64,000 bases of DNA from Kappaphycus alvarezii (Eukaryota; Rhodophyta; Florideophyceae; Gigartinales; Solieriaceae), in the NCBI GenBank assembly GCA_002205965.3, contig NADL03000614.1:248001-312000 (forward strand), read 5' to 3'. The notes under the pieces were generated by a model. It had not been told where the DNA came from, did not search any database, and worked only from the letters and a program-made list of their open reading frames with translations. The translations under genes and the position numbers were made by a program. Positions within the stretch are counted from its first letter, which is position 1; each line of letters starts with the position of its first letter. Shown here one piece after another: positions 36,312 to 46,342 of this stretch.

Positions 36312-37042
36312 GTGTCGTACAACAGAAAGTCAAAGGGCCGCCCTCCGTCGCCGTCAGAGTACGACTCAGAAGACCTCGCCGACTTTCGTTCCCCGCCCAC
36401 CTCGCCAATAGTACCGATTGGCGAGGAAGAAGATCCCAAGACCCTGCCTCGTCCGTCGACTCCGAGAACCCCAATCGCCTTGCTCAGCCCCGAGGAGCCC
36501 AAGACACCGACGCCGACTTGCCAAGATCTTGTCTTACCCCGAGCACTGTCAGTGGCATCTCCCTTGTTACAGTCGAAGAGCCTCGCACCCCTTTTCGCTC
36601 GTTCACCCTACCCTCATCGACTGGCCTTCGATCCTTACCCCCAGTTCCGAAGAATCCATCGCGTCCGACCATCTCGAACCCGTCAAGGCCACCGACAAGT
36701 TCAAGGGCTCCTCCGAGAAGGCTTCAAGTGCTGCCGGACGCCGCCTCGGTGTCGATCCAAAGGGTGGTAAACCATCGAATCCGCAAGGCTAGGCCCTCGA
36801 AAAGGCAGCGAATGAACAAGAATCCGATGTCCTCTCCGTTTCATTGTCGTCATTGTCAAGTCACTTGCTCCGGTCGCGTCCAGTATTTCGAGCACCTCCG
36901 TTCCCGTCGTCACATCCGCCGTACAAGCAAGAAGGAGTACAAGTGCAAGGAATGCCAAATTGAGTTTTTCAGTGAACAAGATCTTGTCCGCCATCAGAAC
37001 GGGGCTCAGCATCGACTCACAGTCAGGGGTCACAATTAGTAT
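36312..37042 (+). pseudogene. Proline-rich C2H2 zinc-finger ORF inside the chromovirus leader
   Basis: The N-terminal frame from ATG 36312 is rich in Pro, Ser, Thr and Glu (for example PSPSEYDSEDLADF). The Pro-rich character continues in another frame after about 36520, implying one indel or a spliced junction. The C-terminal 60 residues hold two zinc-finger units. The first is F-H-C-x2-C-x12-H-x4-H near 36840-36915; the second is Y-K-C-x2-C-x12-H-x5-H near 36940-37015. The ORF ends with GHN and a stop. A protein of similar layout lies at 48597-49912. It may be a captured host gene or an ORF of another element; its function is unknown. Confidence 0.6.
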
Positions 37043-37330
37043 CTTTATTTTCCATAAAAATTGCTTGTTTTTGAGTAACAAAAAGGAAAATAGAGCAATA
37101 AGTTCATTTCTCAATCGACTTCGTGTTTGTATTGTGTTCACCCTTCCGCTGTGATTGCAAGCTTTCCTCTGCTGCCCCCAGATCCCTGTAGTAGGACTTA
37201 CAATCGTAAGTCCGTATCGCCATTAGGACCTAGACATGACAACCACCGCAAAGCAAGAATCGGAAGAAGGGCTACTATAACGCACCCGACGTGACGTCAA
37301 CCGTTACGTCAGAAAAGGAACTTTTTGTAA

Positions 37331-37405
37331 GTGCTCCTGGCGGATTTGAACCCGCGACCACTTCATCAAAAGCTGCTTACACTTAACCACTGGGTCACCA
37401 GGACC
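37331..37405 (-). tRNA. Degenerate tRNA-like sequence
   Basis: The minus strand has an A-box-like TGACCCAGTGGTTAAG, a B-box-like GGTTCAAATCC, and complementary ends (TCCTGG with CCAGGA). It does not fold as a canonical tRNA: the T-stem lacks one base, and the anticodon stem has mismatches or a six-base loop, so no anticodon can be assigned safely. It is most likely a tRNA pseudogene or a tRNA-derived remnant. Confidence 0.45.
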
Positions 37406-37467
37406 GAAATTTGAAGGTGCAAGGAGAGCCAATCAGGTTATAAATCACAATTTTTTCAAAAATCATT

Positions 37468-37920
37468 GTTGCCGCAGTTCGCACCAAGGCGACCCAGGCT
37501 GCCGGAGGCGCTGCTGAACTGGCGGCCCGCGACAAGGTTACAACCCTGGAACGCAACATCGCCCGACGACTCCCCGCTCCATCGACTGGCCCATCTTCTG
37601 CGCCTTACACGCCGAACTTCACGTTTCGACCTCTGGCGTTTGATTCCCTAGGTGCCCCTTCCCCTGGAACTATTGCATTTATCGAGGAGTTAGTTCCGCG
37701 GATCGCGTCCAAGTGTCACTCGACAGTTGGCATTGTCCGCCGCCGTATCTACCAGCGACTGAGTTGCACCCTGTGGTCCTTCATCGCCGAAGCTATCCTG
37801 TCCCGAGCACCGATGCGCACGGACGACGAAGTACATCCGGTTAGATCTTAACCGTATAGTTAGGACGTGCGCAGTCCACAGTAGATACTGAACGCATTAA
37901 ACTTCCTCCTTGGCATTTTG
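37468..37920 (+). pseudogene. LINE family A, short 3' end copy
   Basis: It begins within the REL region (AAVRTKATQAAGGAAEL) and continues to the same C-terminus as the element at 20188-21314, ending HPVRS with stop near 37851. The following 65 bases share its 3' tail, including CAGTAGATACTGAACGCATT. About 128 codons remain. It sits inside the chromovirus leader, so it either inserted there or was carried along. Weakly similar 14-bp stretches flank it (near 37453 and 37926) and could be a decayed target duplication. Confidence 0.78.
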
Positions 37921-38107
37921 AAAAACCAGCTTGCTGGAGGCTTCGCCACGTGAGTAGTTAGCCCAAGAACCATCTAGGAGAATCTATGTGACCTCAAGTG
38001 TTTCAGAAATCGTGTTAACCTATCACCACGTGTACACGTGTAAAGTCGAAAGCTTTTCTCAGATACCAGGACAAACACAGTTACTGCCTTTGTGAACCTA
38101 ATCCCTA

Positions 38108-39046
38108 TGGATCAGCCGCAAGTCACCCTAGAGTCCCTTACGCAAATGGTGCTTCAGTTGCAGCAGAATCTTGAGCACGTCAATAACCAAATTGCGACAC
38201 ACAGATCAGAGCTTTCTATTGCAGCGCAAAAGGTATCCTCCTAGAATCTGAACTCGTAAACGCCCGAAACCAGGCCAGTTCGTCAAGTAATGCCCTAGTG
38301 GACAGTTAGGCTGGCCCAAAGAAAAACAAGCCAACTACATTCACTGGGAAAGGATCAATTGCCAGCTGGTGCGTTCAAATGGACAACTACCTCGGGGAAA
38401 TGATGGCAAAGGACCCCTACACATAGCACTCAGCTACTTGACTGGAAATGTCCATGAATGGTGGATGGTCCACTCCAAGACAGAACAAGGGAAAGGAATA
38501 AATTCCTGGCAGACCTTGAAGTTTGCTTTGATCCAGCGTTTTGAAACGCTGAACAAAGAGAAGATCGCTCGAGACAAACTCGCCCGCTGGAAACAAGTCA
38601 AAGATGTTCCTACCTTCAACGAAGACTTCAACAAAATTATACTCGACATCCCCGATATTGGAGTTAAAGACCAGATAGATCGTTACTCTCGCGGTTAAAA
38701 GCCCTATATCTGGAAGGCGTTGTGCACCAAAGAATACGTCAACCTCTCCGATCTAATGAGGGATGCTGAGCGAGTAGAGTCGGCCTATCGGCGTTCTGGA
38801 CCTGGTAACCTACCAAAGTCTTCTGGAGGAAGGAATGGAAATGGAAGCTCTTTTGCTGGAACCAGCAGTCCTGTACCAATGGAAATTGGGAACGTAGAAG
38901 TGGTACCGGGGCTGAAAAGAAACACTCCCAATTTACAGAAGCTTGACAAAGAAGAACGTGAAAGATGTATGCGCGAAGGTCTCTGTCTCAGGTGCAGAGA
39001 GAAAGGACACATGGCCAAGAACTGCCCAAAAGCCCGGAGGAACTGA
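38108..39046 (+). pseudogene. gag: Chromovirus gag
   Basis: The ATG at 38108 opens a Gln-rich helical N-terminus that stops near 38243. The capsid-like domain continues in other frames, with the typical LSYLTGNVHEWW, FALIQRFE and WKQVKDVPTFNEDF blocks, to a TAA at 38696-38698. It then resumes in frame at once with KPYIWKALCTK. The zinc knuckle C-L-R-C-x4-H-x4-C is at 38984-39025. The order is normal for Ty3/gypsy Gag, but at least two stops and a frameshift break it. Confidence 0.85.
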
Positions 39047-39149
39047 TTGAAGGTTCCCAGTCAGTTCAAGTCATTGAAGAACCATTAAAAACCCTTTTGT
39101 TAGACAAAGAAACTCGAGAGTTATCATTGAATCAGCAAAAAGGTCCATT

Positions 39150-39884
39150 GTGTCCACCATCAGATCGAATGCAACGTTCATTGAAACATTCTCCCCTGCA
39201 TTCGAGAGAAATCACAAGGGACTTCTCATTGTCAAGTGTAAAAATGCTGCTAGACCAGCAAAAATCCTCATAGACCCTGGTGTTCAGATCAACTTCTTGA
39301 GTGAATCATTTTGCAAGAAACATCAAATGAAGACCCGAGATTCCAGAGAGCTTGCTGAAATGGCCAACGGTGCGGGCCAGATACTTCAAGAATTGGTAAA
39401 TGCTGTCATTGTACATATAACCGCCTATACTGAACCTCTGTACTTTGCAGTAAGCCCATTGAAGCGTTATGATGCAATTCTTGGGAAAGAATGGTGCGCA
39501 TCGCATGGGGCAAAAATCAATTGTTTTAATAATGAGGTGAAAATCGAACATAAGGGAAATTCATTCATATTTATTGCTGATGATGCCGTATTGAGTCCTT
39601 TTGTATCTTTCAATACCATAGTTAGTGATTTCGATGAGAAAAGAGAGTTATTTGCAGTTTTACTTAGACCGTTACCTTCTAGTGAACCAAGAGCACCAGT
39701 ATACCCTCGAGACATACAGAAGGTTTTGGAAACATTTGCTGACGTGTTCCCAGAGAAGCTCCCAAGAGGCTTGCCACCGAGAAGGAAACAAGACTTTGAA
39801 ATAGTATTAAAGGAAGGAGCAGAACCACAGAAGGTCTGTATAGACTTTCTGACAAAGAAATGTCAGAACTCCGAAAACAGTTGA
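39150..39884 (+). pseudogene. pol: Chromovirus protease and N-terminal Pol
   Basis: The retropepsin motif is KILIDPGVQINFLS near 39265-39300. The usual Asp-Ser/Thr-Gly triad reads Asp-Pro-Gly here, probably abolishing activity. The distal strand and an ILGKEW block follow near 39476-39495. The frame then runs to the segment before the polymerase (DVFPEKLPRGLPPRR). A frame change near 39840 separates it from the reverse transcriptase. Confidence 0.82.
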
Positions 39885-39948
39885 AAGAACTACTAGAAGC
39901 TGAGTTTATAAGACCTATAAGAGCCCCTGGGGAGCTCATATTTTATTC

Positions 39949-40593
39949 GTGAGCAAGAAGGATGATAGTCTACGGATGTGTGTCGATTACAGAGCCTTAA
40001 ACCGGCTTACTGTAAAAAACAGCTATCCCTTACCACGAATTGACGACATTTTCGATCAGCTTAAAGGAGCAAAGTTCTTCAGCAAAATTGATCTTAGATC
40101 TGGGTATCACCATATTAGACTACACGAAGATTCGATTCCATTTACTGCCTTCAGAACACGATACGGGCACTTTGAATTTCTTGTTCTACCGTTTGGACTC
40201 ACTAATACCCCTGCAACTTTCATGAAACTGATGAATGATATTTTCAAGGATCAGCTCGACTTATTTGTGATCGTCTATCTGGATGATATTCTCATCTACA
40301 GTAAGACATGGAAGGATCACTTGGATCATATTCGAACTGTACTCGAAATCCTCAGAAAAGAAAAATTGTTTGGCAAATTATCTAAATGTGTCTTCGGAGT
40401 GACAGAAGTCGAGTACCTAGGACACATCATTTCTCAAAGTGGTATTTCTGTTGATCCAAACAAGATAAGTGCAGTCATGGAATGGCCTATACCAAAGAAT
40501 AAGCAACAAGTACAGTCTTTTCTTGGTTTTGTCAATTATTACCGGAGGTTCATAAAAGCTGTTCAATTCTTGCAAAACCTCTCACAGAATTGA
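39949..40593 (+). pseudogene. pol: Chromovirus reverse transcriptase
   Basis: This has the blocks [40 protein letters not shown] and the catalytic [10 protein letters not shown] with YLDD at 40276-40287, then [13 protein letters not shown]. The catalytic Asp pair is intact. The frame ends at 40593, where RNase H should follow, showing an indel at the junction. Confidence 0.92.
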
Positions 40594-41272
40594 CGAAAAA
40601 CGTGAATTTCCAATGGAGAAACACTCAAGATGATGTCTTCAAAGTACTCAAGCAAACACTTTGTAGCGCACCGGTTCTCAGAAATTTCGACGCACACTGC
40701 CTATCTACGTAACCACAGATGCATCACAGTATGCAATTGGTGCAGTGCTGGAGCAGGAAGAATTAGGTTCTAAAAGGCCGGTCGTTTGCGTCCAGGACTC
40801 TTAATGATGCGGAACAAAACTATGCGGCCCATGAAAGGGAACTTTTGGCCATTGTAGATTCCCTCAAGTGGTGGAGATCATACCTTTATGGTAATTCATT
40901 CACCATTCACTCGGACCACTATCCCCAAGATACCTAGAAACCCAAGAAAACTTGTCCCCGAGACAAGTGAGATGGCTGGAAAGATTAGTTAATTTCGACT
41001 TCAAGATAATACCCATCTCAGGAAAATCAAATGTAGTGGCGGACGCACTATCGAGGCAACCACAAAATGTGCCGTCACCTGATCACCGAAACAATTCATT
41101 ACTCCAAGAAGTTATTACCAAGACATCCTCAGAATCCAATAACATTTCGACCATATCATTCACGAACACTGAGTTAGTGGGGTTGGTAGAAGATTATGGT
41201 AGGGATGAGAACCTCAGAACCCATTATCAAGATCCTAAAGCTCCCTTTGAGCGTCGGGGTGCTTCTACTTAA
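40594..41272 (+). pseudogene. pol: Chromovirus RNase H
   Basis: Different frames contain VTTDASQYAIGAVLEQEE (about 40715-40765), LNDAEQNYAAHERELLAIVD (about 40800-40862) and FTIHSDH (about 40900-40920). Then KSNVVADALSRQP follows in the frame starting at 40952. These are the Ty3/gypsy RNase H motifs in the right order, with at least three frame changes. Confidence 0.8.
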
Positions 41273-42007
41273 AAACAAGAAGATCTGTGTACCAGAAGGA
41301 AATTTCAGGTCAAGCTCCTGCATGACTATCATTGCACTCCCAACACGGGACACCTAGGAATAAGCAAAACTATCAACAGAATATCACCAAAGTTTTATTG
41401 GAAAAATTTAAGATCGGATGTAATCCGATATACGTTCCTGCCAATGCCAGAGAACCAAAGCAATCAATCAGAAACCCGCAGGTCTTTTACAACCACTAGA
41501 ACCACCGAAAACCAAATGGACCCACATAACCATGGATTTCATCACACCTCTCCCAAAGTCGAGAAGTGGAAACAACGGCGTGTTAACAGTCGTTGACAGA
41601 CTTTCTAAGATGATCAGAATAATACAACGAAACCAAACACAGATGCTCCTGAAACAGCACTGCTGTTCAAGAATCACGTATACCGAAATCATGGATTACC
41701 AGAGAATATCATATGTGACCGAGATCCATCTTCATGAGCAAGTTTTGGACAAAACTTTTTGCTCTACTAGGAACAAAGATATCCCCCTCCTCTGCATACC
41801 ACCCACAAACTGATGGACAATCGAGAGAATGAACAGGAAAATAGAGGAAATGATCCGTGCTTTCTTAGATTCGACAAGTCAGATTGGGATAATTTCCTGG
41901 TAGACTTTGAAGTTGCTTACAACTCCTCTGTGAATGTCACCACAACTTTCTCACCATTTTTCCTCAATTACGGAATTCAACCACGAACAGTACCCTTAGA
42001 TTTTTAG
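41273..42007 (+). pseudogene. pol: Chromovirus integrase
   Basis: The zinc-binding start H-x-N-T-G-H-L-G is near 41330-41360, with the distal Cys pair near 41437-41447. The first catalytic Asp is in the ITMDFITPLP block (41528-41556) and the second in a CDRDP block near 41716. The Glu-containing region QTDGQSRE lies near 41808-41833. Several frameshifts break the domain. Integrase inserts cDNA into the chromosome. Confidence 0.8.
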
Positions 42008-42045
42008 CATTAGACAATCCAGAGGCAGCAGGTTTTCTAAAACAT

Positions 42046-42593
42046 ATGCAAGAAGCATTAAGGAAAGCCCAGAATCAGATCCGAAAATCCAATGAGTCCA
42101 CCGCAAAATATGTAAACAAGAAAAGGCCGTCTACATTCAAGATTGGTGATAAGGTTTGGCTATCAACAAAGAACTTATCACTTGAAGATGCGGCTGGATC
42201 ACGCAAACTGAACCCAAAGTATTGTGGTCCCTTTGAAATAACAGAGGATATTAACGGGGTGACTTACCGTCTGCAGTTATCTCAACCGATGATCGACAGA
42301 GGAATACATAATGCGTTCCACGCTAGCCTCTTGAAACCGTTCTTTGAAGATGAATTCAACCGACAAATTCCACCACCGCCACCACTCCAATTTCAAGATG
42401 GACATGAGGAATACGAGGTTGAGTCTATACTCGCTCATAAAAAAGAACGTGGCAAAAATAAATTCCTTGTCAAATGGAAAGGTACGGAGATCATGAGAAC
42501 TCGTGGCTTCCCGAATCATACCTCAAGAATTCTCAAGAACTTTTGAATAAGTACAAGCAGAACCTCAAGAATCGGGGCGATTCTTCTCTGTAG
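42046..42593 (+). pseudogene. pol: Chromovirus integrase tail and chromodomain
   Basis: After the GDKVWLSTKNL integrase C-terminal block and the HASLLKPF segment comes the chromodomain. It reads EYEVESILAHKKERGKNKFLV, then KWKG, then (after a one-base shift near 42485) DHENSWLPESYLKN, stopping at 42591-42593. Chromodomains bind methylated histone tails and steer integration toward heterochromatin in this clade. The hydrophobic and Trp positions are retained. Confidence 0.85.
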
Positions 42594-42602
42594 GGGGAGT
42601 GA
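42592..42602 (+). promoter_or_regulatory. Chromovirus polypurine tract
   Basis: AGGGGGAGTGA overlaps the stop codon and directly precedes the 3' LTR. Confidence 0.75.
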
Positions 42603-43119
42603 TGTTGAATTTCACTTCACAGACCTTACAGCTTTATAAAAATTCACTGCATCTACTGTACTGTAGATTCAAACCACTGGTAACCTTGCAGCCAGGGCTA
42701 CTAGGCACTTTGCTGTCATTACACTTTCCTTATAGTTCTGAACACAGCGTTTGACCCCATTGGTACACTTGAATAGATACGGGCGAGCTACACACTGGAA
42801 TATTATATCATTGCTTTACCAATCAAAAGCCGCCCTGCTATCTCATGCCATCTGGACCAATATACTTCTTACATCTTGTCAGAGTATGTCACTCTTGCCG
42901 ACTACAATTCTGAAAGCGCTACTTACGATACCGTCAGTGCTGTTTTACGGGAATAACTTTGAACTCGCTGCTGTTAGACTGCATTTTCCTTTAGTTTGTA
43001 GCTATCTTCAGTTCTATATAAACCCTGGTTTGGAGCGGCCGGCTTTACCCAGAAAGCCTCAACAAAAGTTTCAACCACAGTTCTACCTTGATCTGCTCGT
43101 GTGCGCTTAACACCCCACA
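42603..43119 (+). repeat. Chromovirus 3' LTR
   Basis: Direct repeat of 35640-36157, followed by ATAAT at 43120-43124. Confidence 0.92.
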
Positions 43120-43229
43120 ATAATTGTCGAAAAAGTGATCTAGGGGCGTTGCGTCTGCGTTAAATAGCAGTACCGCGTGCCCTGTGATCTCTCAGAACGC
43201 TCTTCATTGGCTTACTACTCCCGTAAACA

Positions 43230-44240
43230 TCTTTATTTGTGTAAAGAAACGGTTACATGCCGCGTAGGCCCATACAACATTCGGAGACGTGCATCATCCC
43301 CCGCGGGTAGATCTGCAAGGAACCATGAGGACGCCGATTTAGGCGTGATTGAGCTTTCGAAATAGAACTGAAACATGGATTCAGACGACTAGCCCATACG
43401 GTGTATGATCTAGGGGCGGAAAAATTGAAGTTTAACCAGCTCATTAAAGCTCCCAATGCGCAGACCGTGAGCTCCATAATAACACCCTGCTGGAGGCTCC
43501 ACCGTCTATATCCCGAACACCCTAGTAATTTCTGTACCGAACATAAGACTCATACTATGCTCCCCTCCCGGAACATGGAACATACAGCTATCCGATGGTG
43601 GTATCTGTTGCCACTTGGCAATGAGGCTGCTAGGCTGCCGTCTTATGTTCCTAGGTCAATCCAAGTTCCTTTGATATGATAACAGAAGCGGACGGCTTTT
43701 CAACTTCTCTTTCCTTTAAGTAAGCGTAGCTTGATTACTTTGTCCTCCGTCACCTCAACCTGATCCGAAATAACATGAGATACTGTGTCAGATATACATT
43801 GAAATATGTAGGCGAATTTCATCATAGCAAAACAGCCTACAATTTTAAACGTCATTCGACTTCAGTCCCATCTAAACAACCCACTACATCACCCGTGTCG
43901 GAATCCATACTCTTTTTTCCCTTTCTTTCTCTCTCCTATCTGCCTTCTTATCGTATGTCAACATCAAATTTGACACCAAACGCGTCTTGGCTGTAGATAC
44001 GTAGCCAGCGTCCTCGTGATATTTTGACACCGCAGATACACACTTGGGGGCCGACTTGGGGCCCACCCTGCATTTAAGAGATAATTACCCAATATACGCC
44101 AACGGTTCTCCTTCCCCAGTCGGAAGGACATTCAGACCGTCTTCGTCACAAAATGGCATCCACTTATGAAGCCTTAACATATTTCTCCACGTTGCTCGTA
44201 CCCATACGTGCCCCTGCATTAAAGATTCCGCCTCCTCTTT
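43230..44240 (-). pseudogene. DIRS-like tyrosine recombinase
   Basis: The N-terminal core-binding part reads ATWRNMLRLHKWMPFCDEDG near 44200-44140, continuing with KCVSAVSKYHEDAGY near 44040-44000. The C-terminal catalytic box AHGLRIGSFNELV covers about 43433-43472, with HxxR codons within 43446-43469. It is followed by HRMG-stop-SSESMFQFYF with the presumed nucleophilic Tyr at 43362-43364; the stop replaces the expected Trp. A middle segment (KLRLLKGK) near 43730 fits the beta-hairpin before the catalytic boxes. Two nonsense codons lie in the catalytic region. In DIRS elements this enzyme integrates circular cDNA. Confidence 0.65.
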
Positions 44241-44469
44241 CGTCACTTGCTCCCTCTACTCCTTCCGTTAGCCCCAGTTTTCGACAACACTACCGCCCTG
44301 ATTGTAGCCTCCCATTCGGACAGCAGTCTACTTCCACCACGAGCAGCTCACATCGATCGTTGATTGGACGATTTCCTAAATAGGCTCAGCGACCCCTCCC
44401 CTTTAACCTGACCATGGGTTGAGCTGAGCGCGCGCAAGCGCGCGAACCCTGGTTGCGCAGACCAGTTCG

Positions 44470-44760
44470 GTACTAGCATTGCGCTCTACCCTCTCTCAAC
44501 CTCGATTTTCTTCACCACGAACGGGATCATGTCGAACGGTGGGTTGCACAGACGGACCATTCTATCTCCCCAATTGTCGTCCATCTACGTAGCCAAAAAA
44601 TTCCGCCTCGCCGCCATGCTCTCCTCCAATGGTCTGTGCTGAAACACGACGCTATCGAGGTAATATTCCTCTTGAATCTACTCGACCAGTTCCTCTGTCG
44701 CTTGAACGTCCCCTGGATCCCACGTATGCGAAAGCGCGTCGGTAAATCGGTTGACTGCTA
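44470..44760 (-). pseudogene. DIRS-like post-RNase H segment with NPPF motif
   Basis: The reading AVNRFTDALSHTWDPGDVQA, a stop, then about 50 codons lead to RLCNPPFDMIPFVVKKIEVE, with NPPF at 44534-44545. The Asn-Pro-Pro-aromatic motif followed by hydrophobic residues is what DIRS-like elements show in their adenine-methyltransferase-like region. Calling it a methyltransferase rests on that motif and position only. Confidence 0.55.
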
Positions 44761-44831
44761 AAGGGATCCACTTGGAATCGATACAAAACCCAGCACTCGC
44801 AACATAACCTCAAGTTTCCGCATCTCCAGCA

Positions 44832-45160
44832 TCATCTCCCGCGACGTTGACATCTTGCATTCAAGATCGCCACCACCGCCTGATTATCTTCTTGGAACAT
44901 CAAACGACGGACTTTTGACTGTCCTAAAATCTCGGCAAAATATCTTTGTAATAGCAGGCGAACCGCCCGGAGTTCCCTCAAAGCAATCGATTGCGCTCGA
45001 TCGGTCCCTCCCCAAAAAACCGCGAAACTCCCACACAACCTTCAACCCTTGTTTCTCTTGGTATCCGAGATTTCCCCCATACCCCACTTCGGTTGCATCG
45101 CTGTGCATCGCAATTTCCGGGGGTGCTCTCGCCAGATATCTCCCCTCTCCCATTTTCAAC
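44832..45160 (-). pseudogene. DIRS-like RNase H
   Basis: Two overlapping minus frames give the order MHSDATEVGYGG (first Asp, near 45077-45113), ALRELRAVRLLLQRYF (Glu, near 44945-44990) and FQEDNQAVVAILNAR (Asp, near 44865-44900). They are separated by one frameshift. The continuation after a further shift, SREMMLEMRKLEVML, matches the helix that follows in such elements. Confidence 0.72.
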
Positions 45161-45639
45161 GAACTGCAGTACGCCTAATCCCTTAACGACTGCAGACTTA
45201 ACTTTACCCTTACCTTTCCCGGATTGCCGTGGCTTACACTCTTGAGAATGGGCTTACAGCCCACAAAAAGGACTCATACAACAAAAAAACCGCTCCGCTC
45301 CGTCACAAGCCCTTCTTTTTTCCACCCCTCCCACTTCCCCTGGGTATCGCCCCCTTCGCCTGTGGCCCAAACTGCCGCTCGCACAAAGACATGTGGAATG
45401 AGATATCCCGTGTATAGAAATATGCCATTGGTAGAGATATTATCAGCGACACACGTATCTTGCAGAACCGAAGGAGAAAGGCCAACGGAACCAGACGCCG
45501 ATTTCGCCCGCCGACCGCCACTATTCTCTTCGCCAGCTCCCCACCACCCTTATTTTCCTGTCCGTTACATACACCCACATATCCTTTTTTTCGATAAGCA
45601 CACCATATTTCCTATTACCTGTGCTCCTTCCCATTCTCC

Positions 45640-46110
45640 TTTCTCTTAGTGCCTTACCAATCCCAACCTTTCGAACAGTCCATCCAACTGGCGGCCAGCT
45701 TTCTGGCAAGATTCTTCGTCTCAGCCTGCTGGGACGGTGCTAACAGAGAGTCATCGATATAAGGTAGGACTCTATAACCCTAATCCTCCCCCATATAGTG
45801 TAACAGCGGTCGTACGATTTTGCGGAACCAGTCATTCGACTGACCCTAACCAAACGGATGGGCAATACAACGATAGAAGCACCCATTGTATCTGAAAAAA
45901 GCGCAATTTATTACGTCCTGGGGCAGTTAGAACTGCCGGTAACCGCTCTTGAAATCCCACGACATCAGCATATCTCCCTTCTCTACCTCTACCACAAATG
46001 ACTGTACTATCTCCATCTTCACCGCCCTTCTCGGCCAGCGCTTGCTCTGTCGGCTGAATTTGATCACATAACTTACCTTCCACTCCTCTTCTTACCCTTG
46101 CCACGCCACA
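45640..46110 (-). pseudogene. DIRS-like reverse transcriptase
   Basis: The visible blocks are RRAVKMEIVQSF, GDMLMSWDFKSGYRQ (near 45930-45985), FYRCIAHPFG (near 45853-45885) and GYRVLPYIDDSLLAPS with YIDD at 45750-45761. Nonsense codons occur after GYRQF and after HPFG. It is the polymerase of the element; the wide spacing and block wording fit the DIRS rather than the Ty3 type. Confidence 0.75.
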
Positions 46111-46342
46111 AAGGATAAATAAACTATCTTCACTTCTCCTATAATCAGTCTTACTTCTTCCTTTCCAATCTACGGAATATTTTCACCATTAACCCCTTCC
46201 TCAGTTCCCATTCTGAAAACTACTGGTCCTCCTTCGTCTGCTGAATTTTCCCCATGACCACTCCCTTCGTGAACGACATCGCTAGGAGATCTCTTATACT
46301 AAGCGTTACCTCCCTCACCACATATTCTGACGCCCCCAACAC

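Larger units (their letters stand above)
35640..43119 (+). mobile_element. Chromodomain Ty3/gypsy retrotransposon (chromovirus) with foreign leader cargo
   Basis: LTRs at 35640-36157 and 42603-43119 (518 and 517 bp) are almost identical by eye, with roughly six differences. The target duplication ATAAT is at 35635-35639 and 43120-43124. The coding order is gag with zinc knuckle, protease, reverse transcriptase, RNase H, integrase, chromodomain. Unusually, about 1.9 kb separates the primer-binding site from gag; it holds a zinc-finger ORF, a tRNA-like sequence and a LINE 3' end. Many stops and frameshifts break gag-pol despite the near-identical LTRs. Confidence 0.93.
43230..46110 (-). mobile_element. 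DIRS-like tyrosine-recombinase retrotransposon, degraded
   Basis: On the minus strand the domain order is reverse transcriptase (about 46100-45640), RNase H (about 45160-44830), an NPPF-containing methyltransferase-like segment (about 44740-44470) and a tyrosine recombinase (about 44240-43230). This arrangement, with a tyrosine recombinase and no integrase, is that of DIRS-like elements. Many stops and frameshifts show it is dead. Terminal inverted repeats and an internal complementary region were not identified, so the ends are approximate. The chromovirus inserted just beside its recombinase end. Confidence 0.72.

Noticed and set aside
37331..37930. A SINE made of a tRNA head and a LINE tail
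   Set aside because: The tRNA-like part is on the minus strand while the LINE tail is on the plus strand and includes 128 codons of coding sequence, so the parts are not in SINE order.
44429..44444. GC hairpin (CGCGCGC, AA, GCGCGCG) as a DIRS terminal repeat
   Set aside because: It lies between the NPPF segment and the recombinase, not at an element end, and is simple-sequence in nature.
44855..45649. Plus-strand ORFs of 84 to 141 codons
   Set aside because: Antisense to the DIRS-like RNase H and polymerase; their composition follows the minus-strand code.
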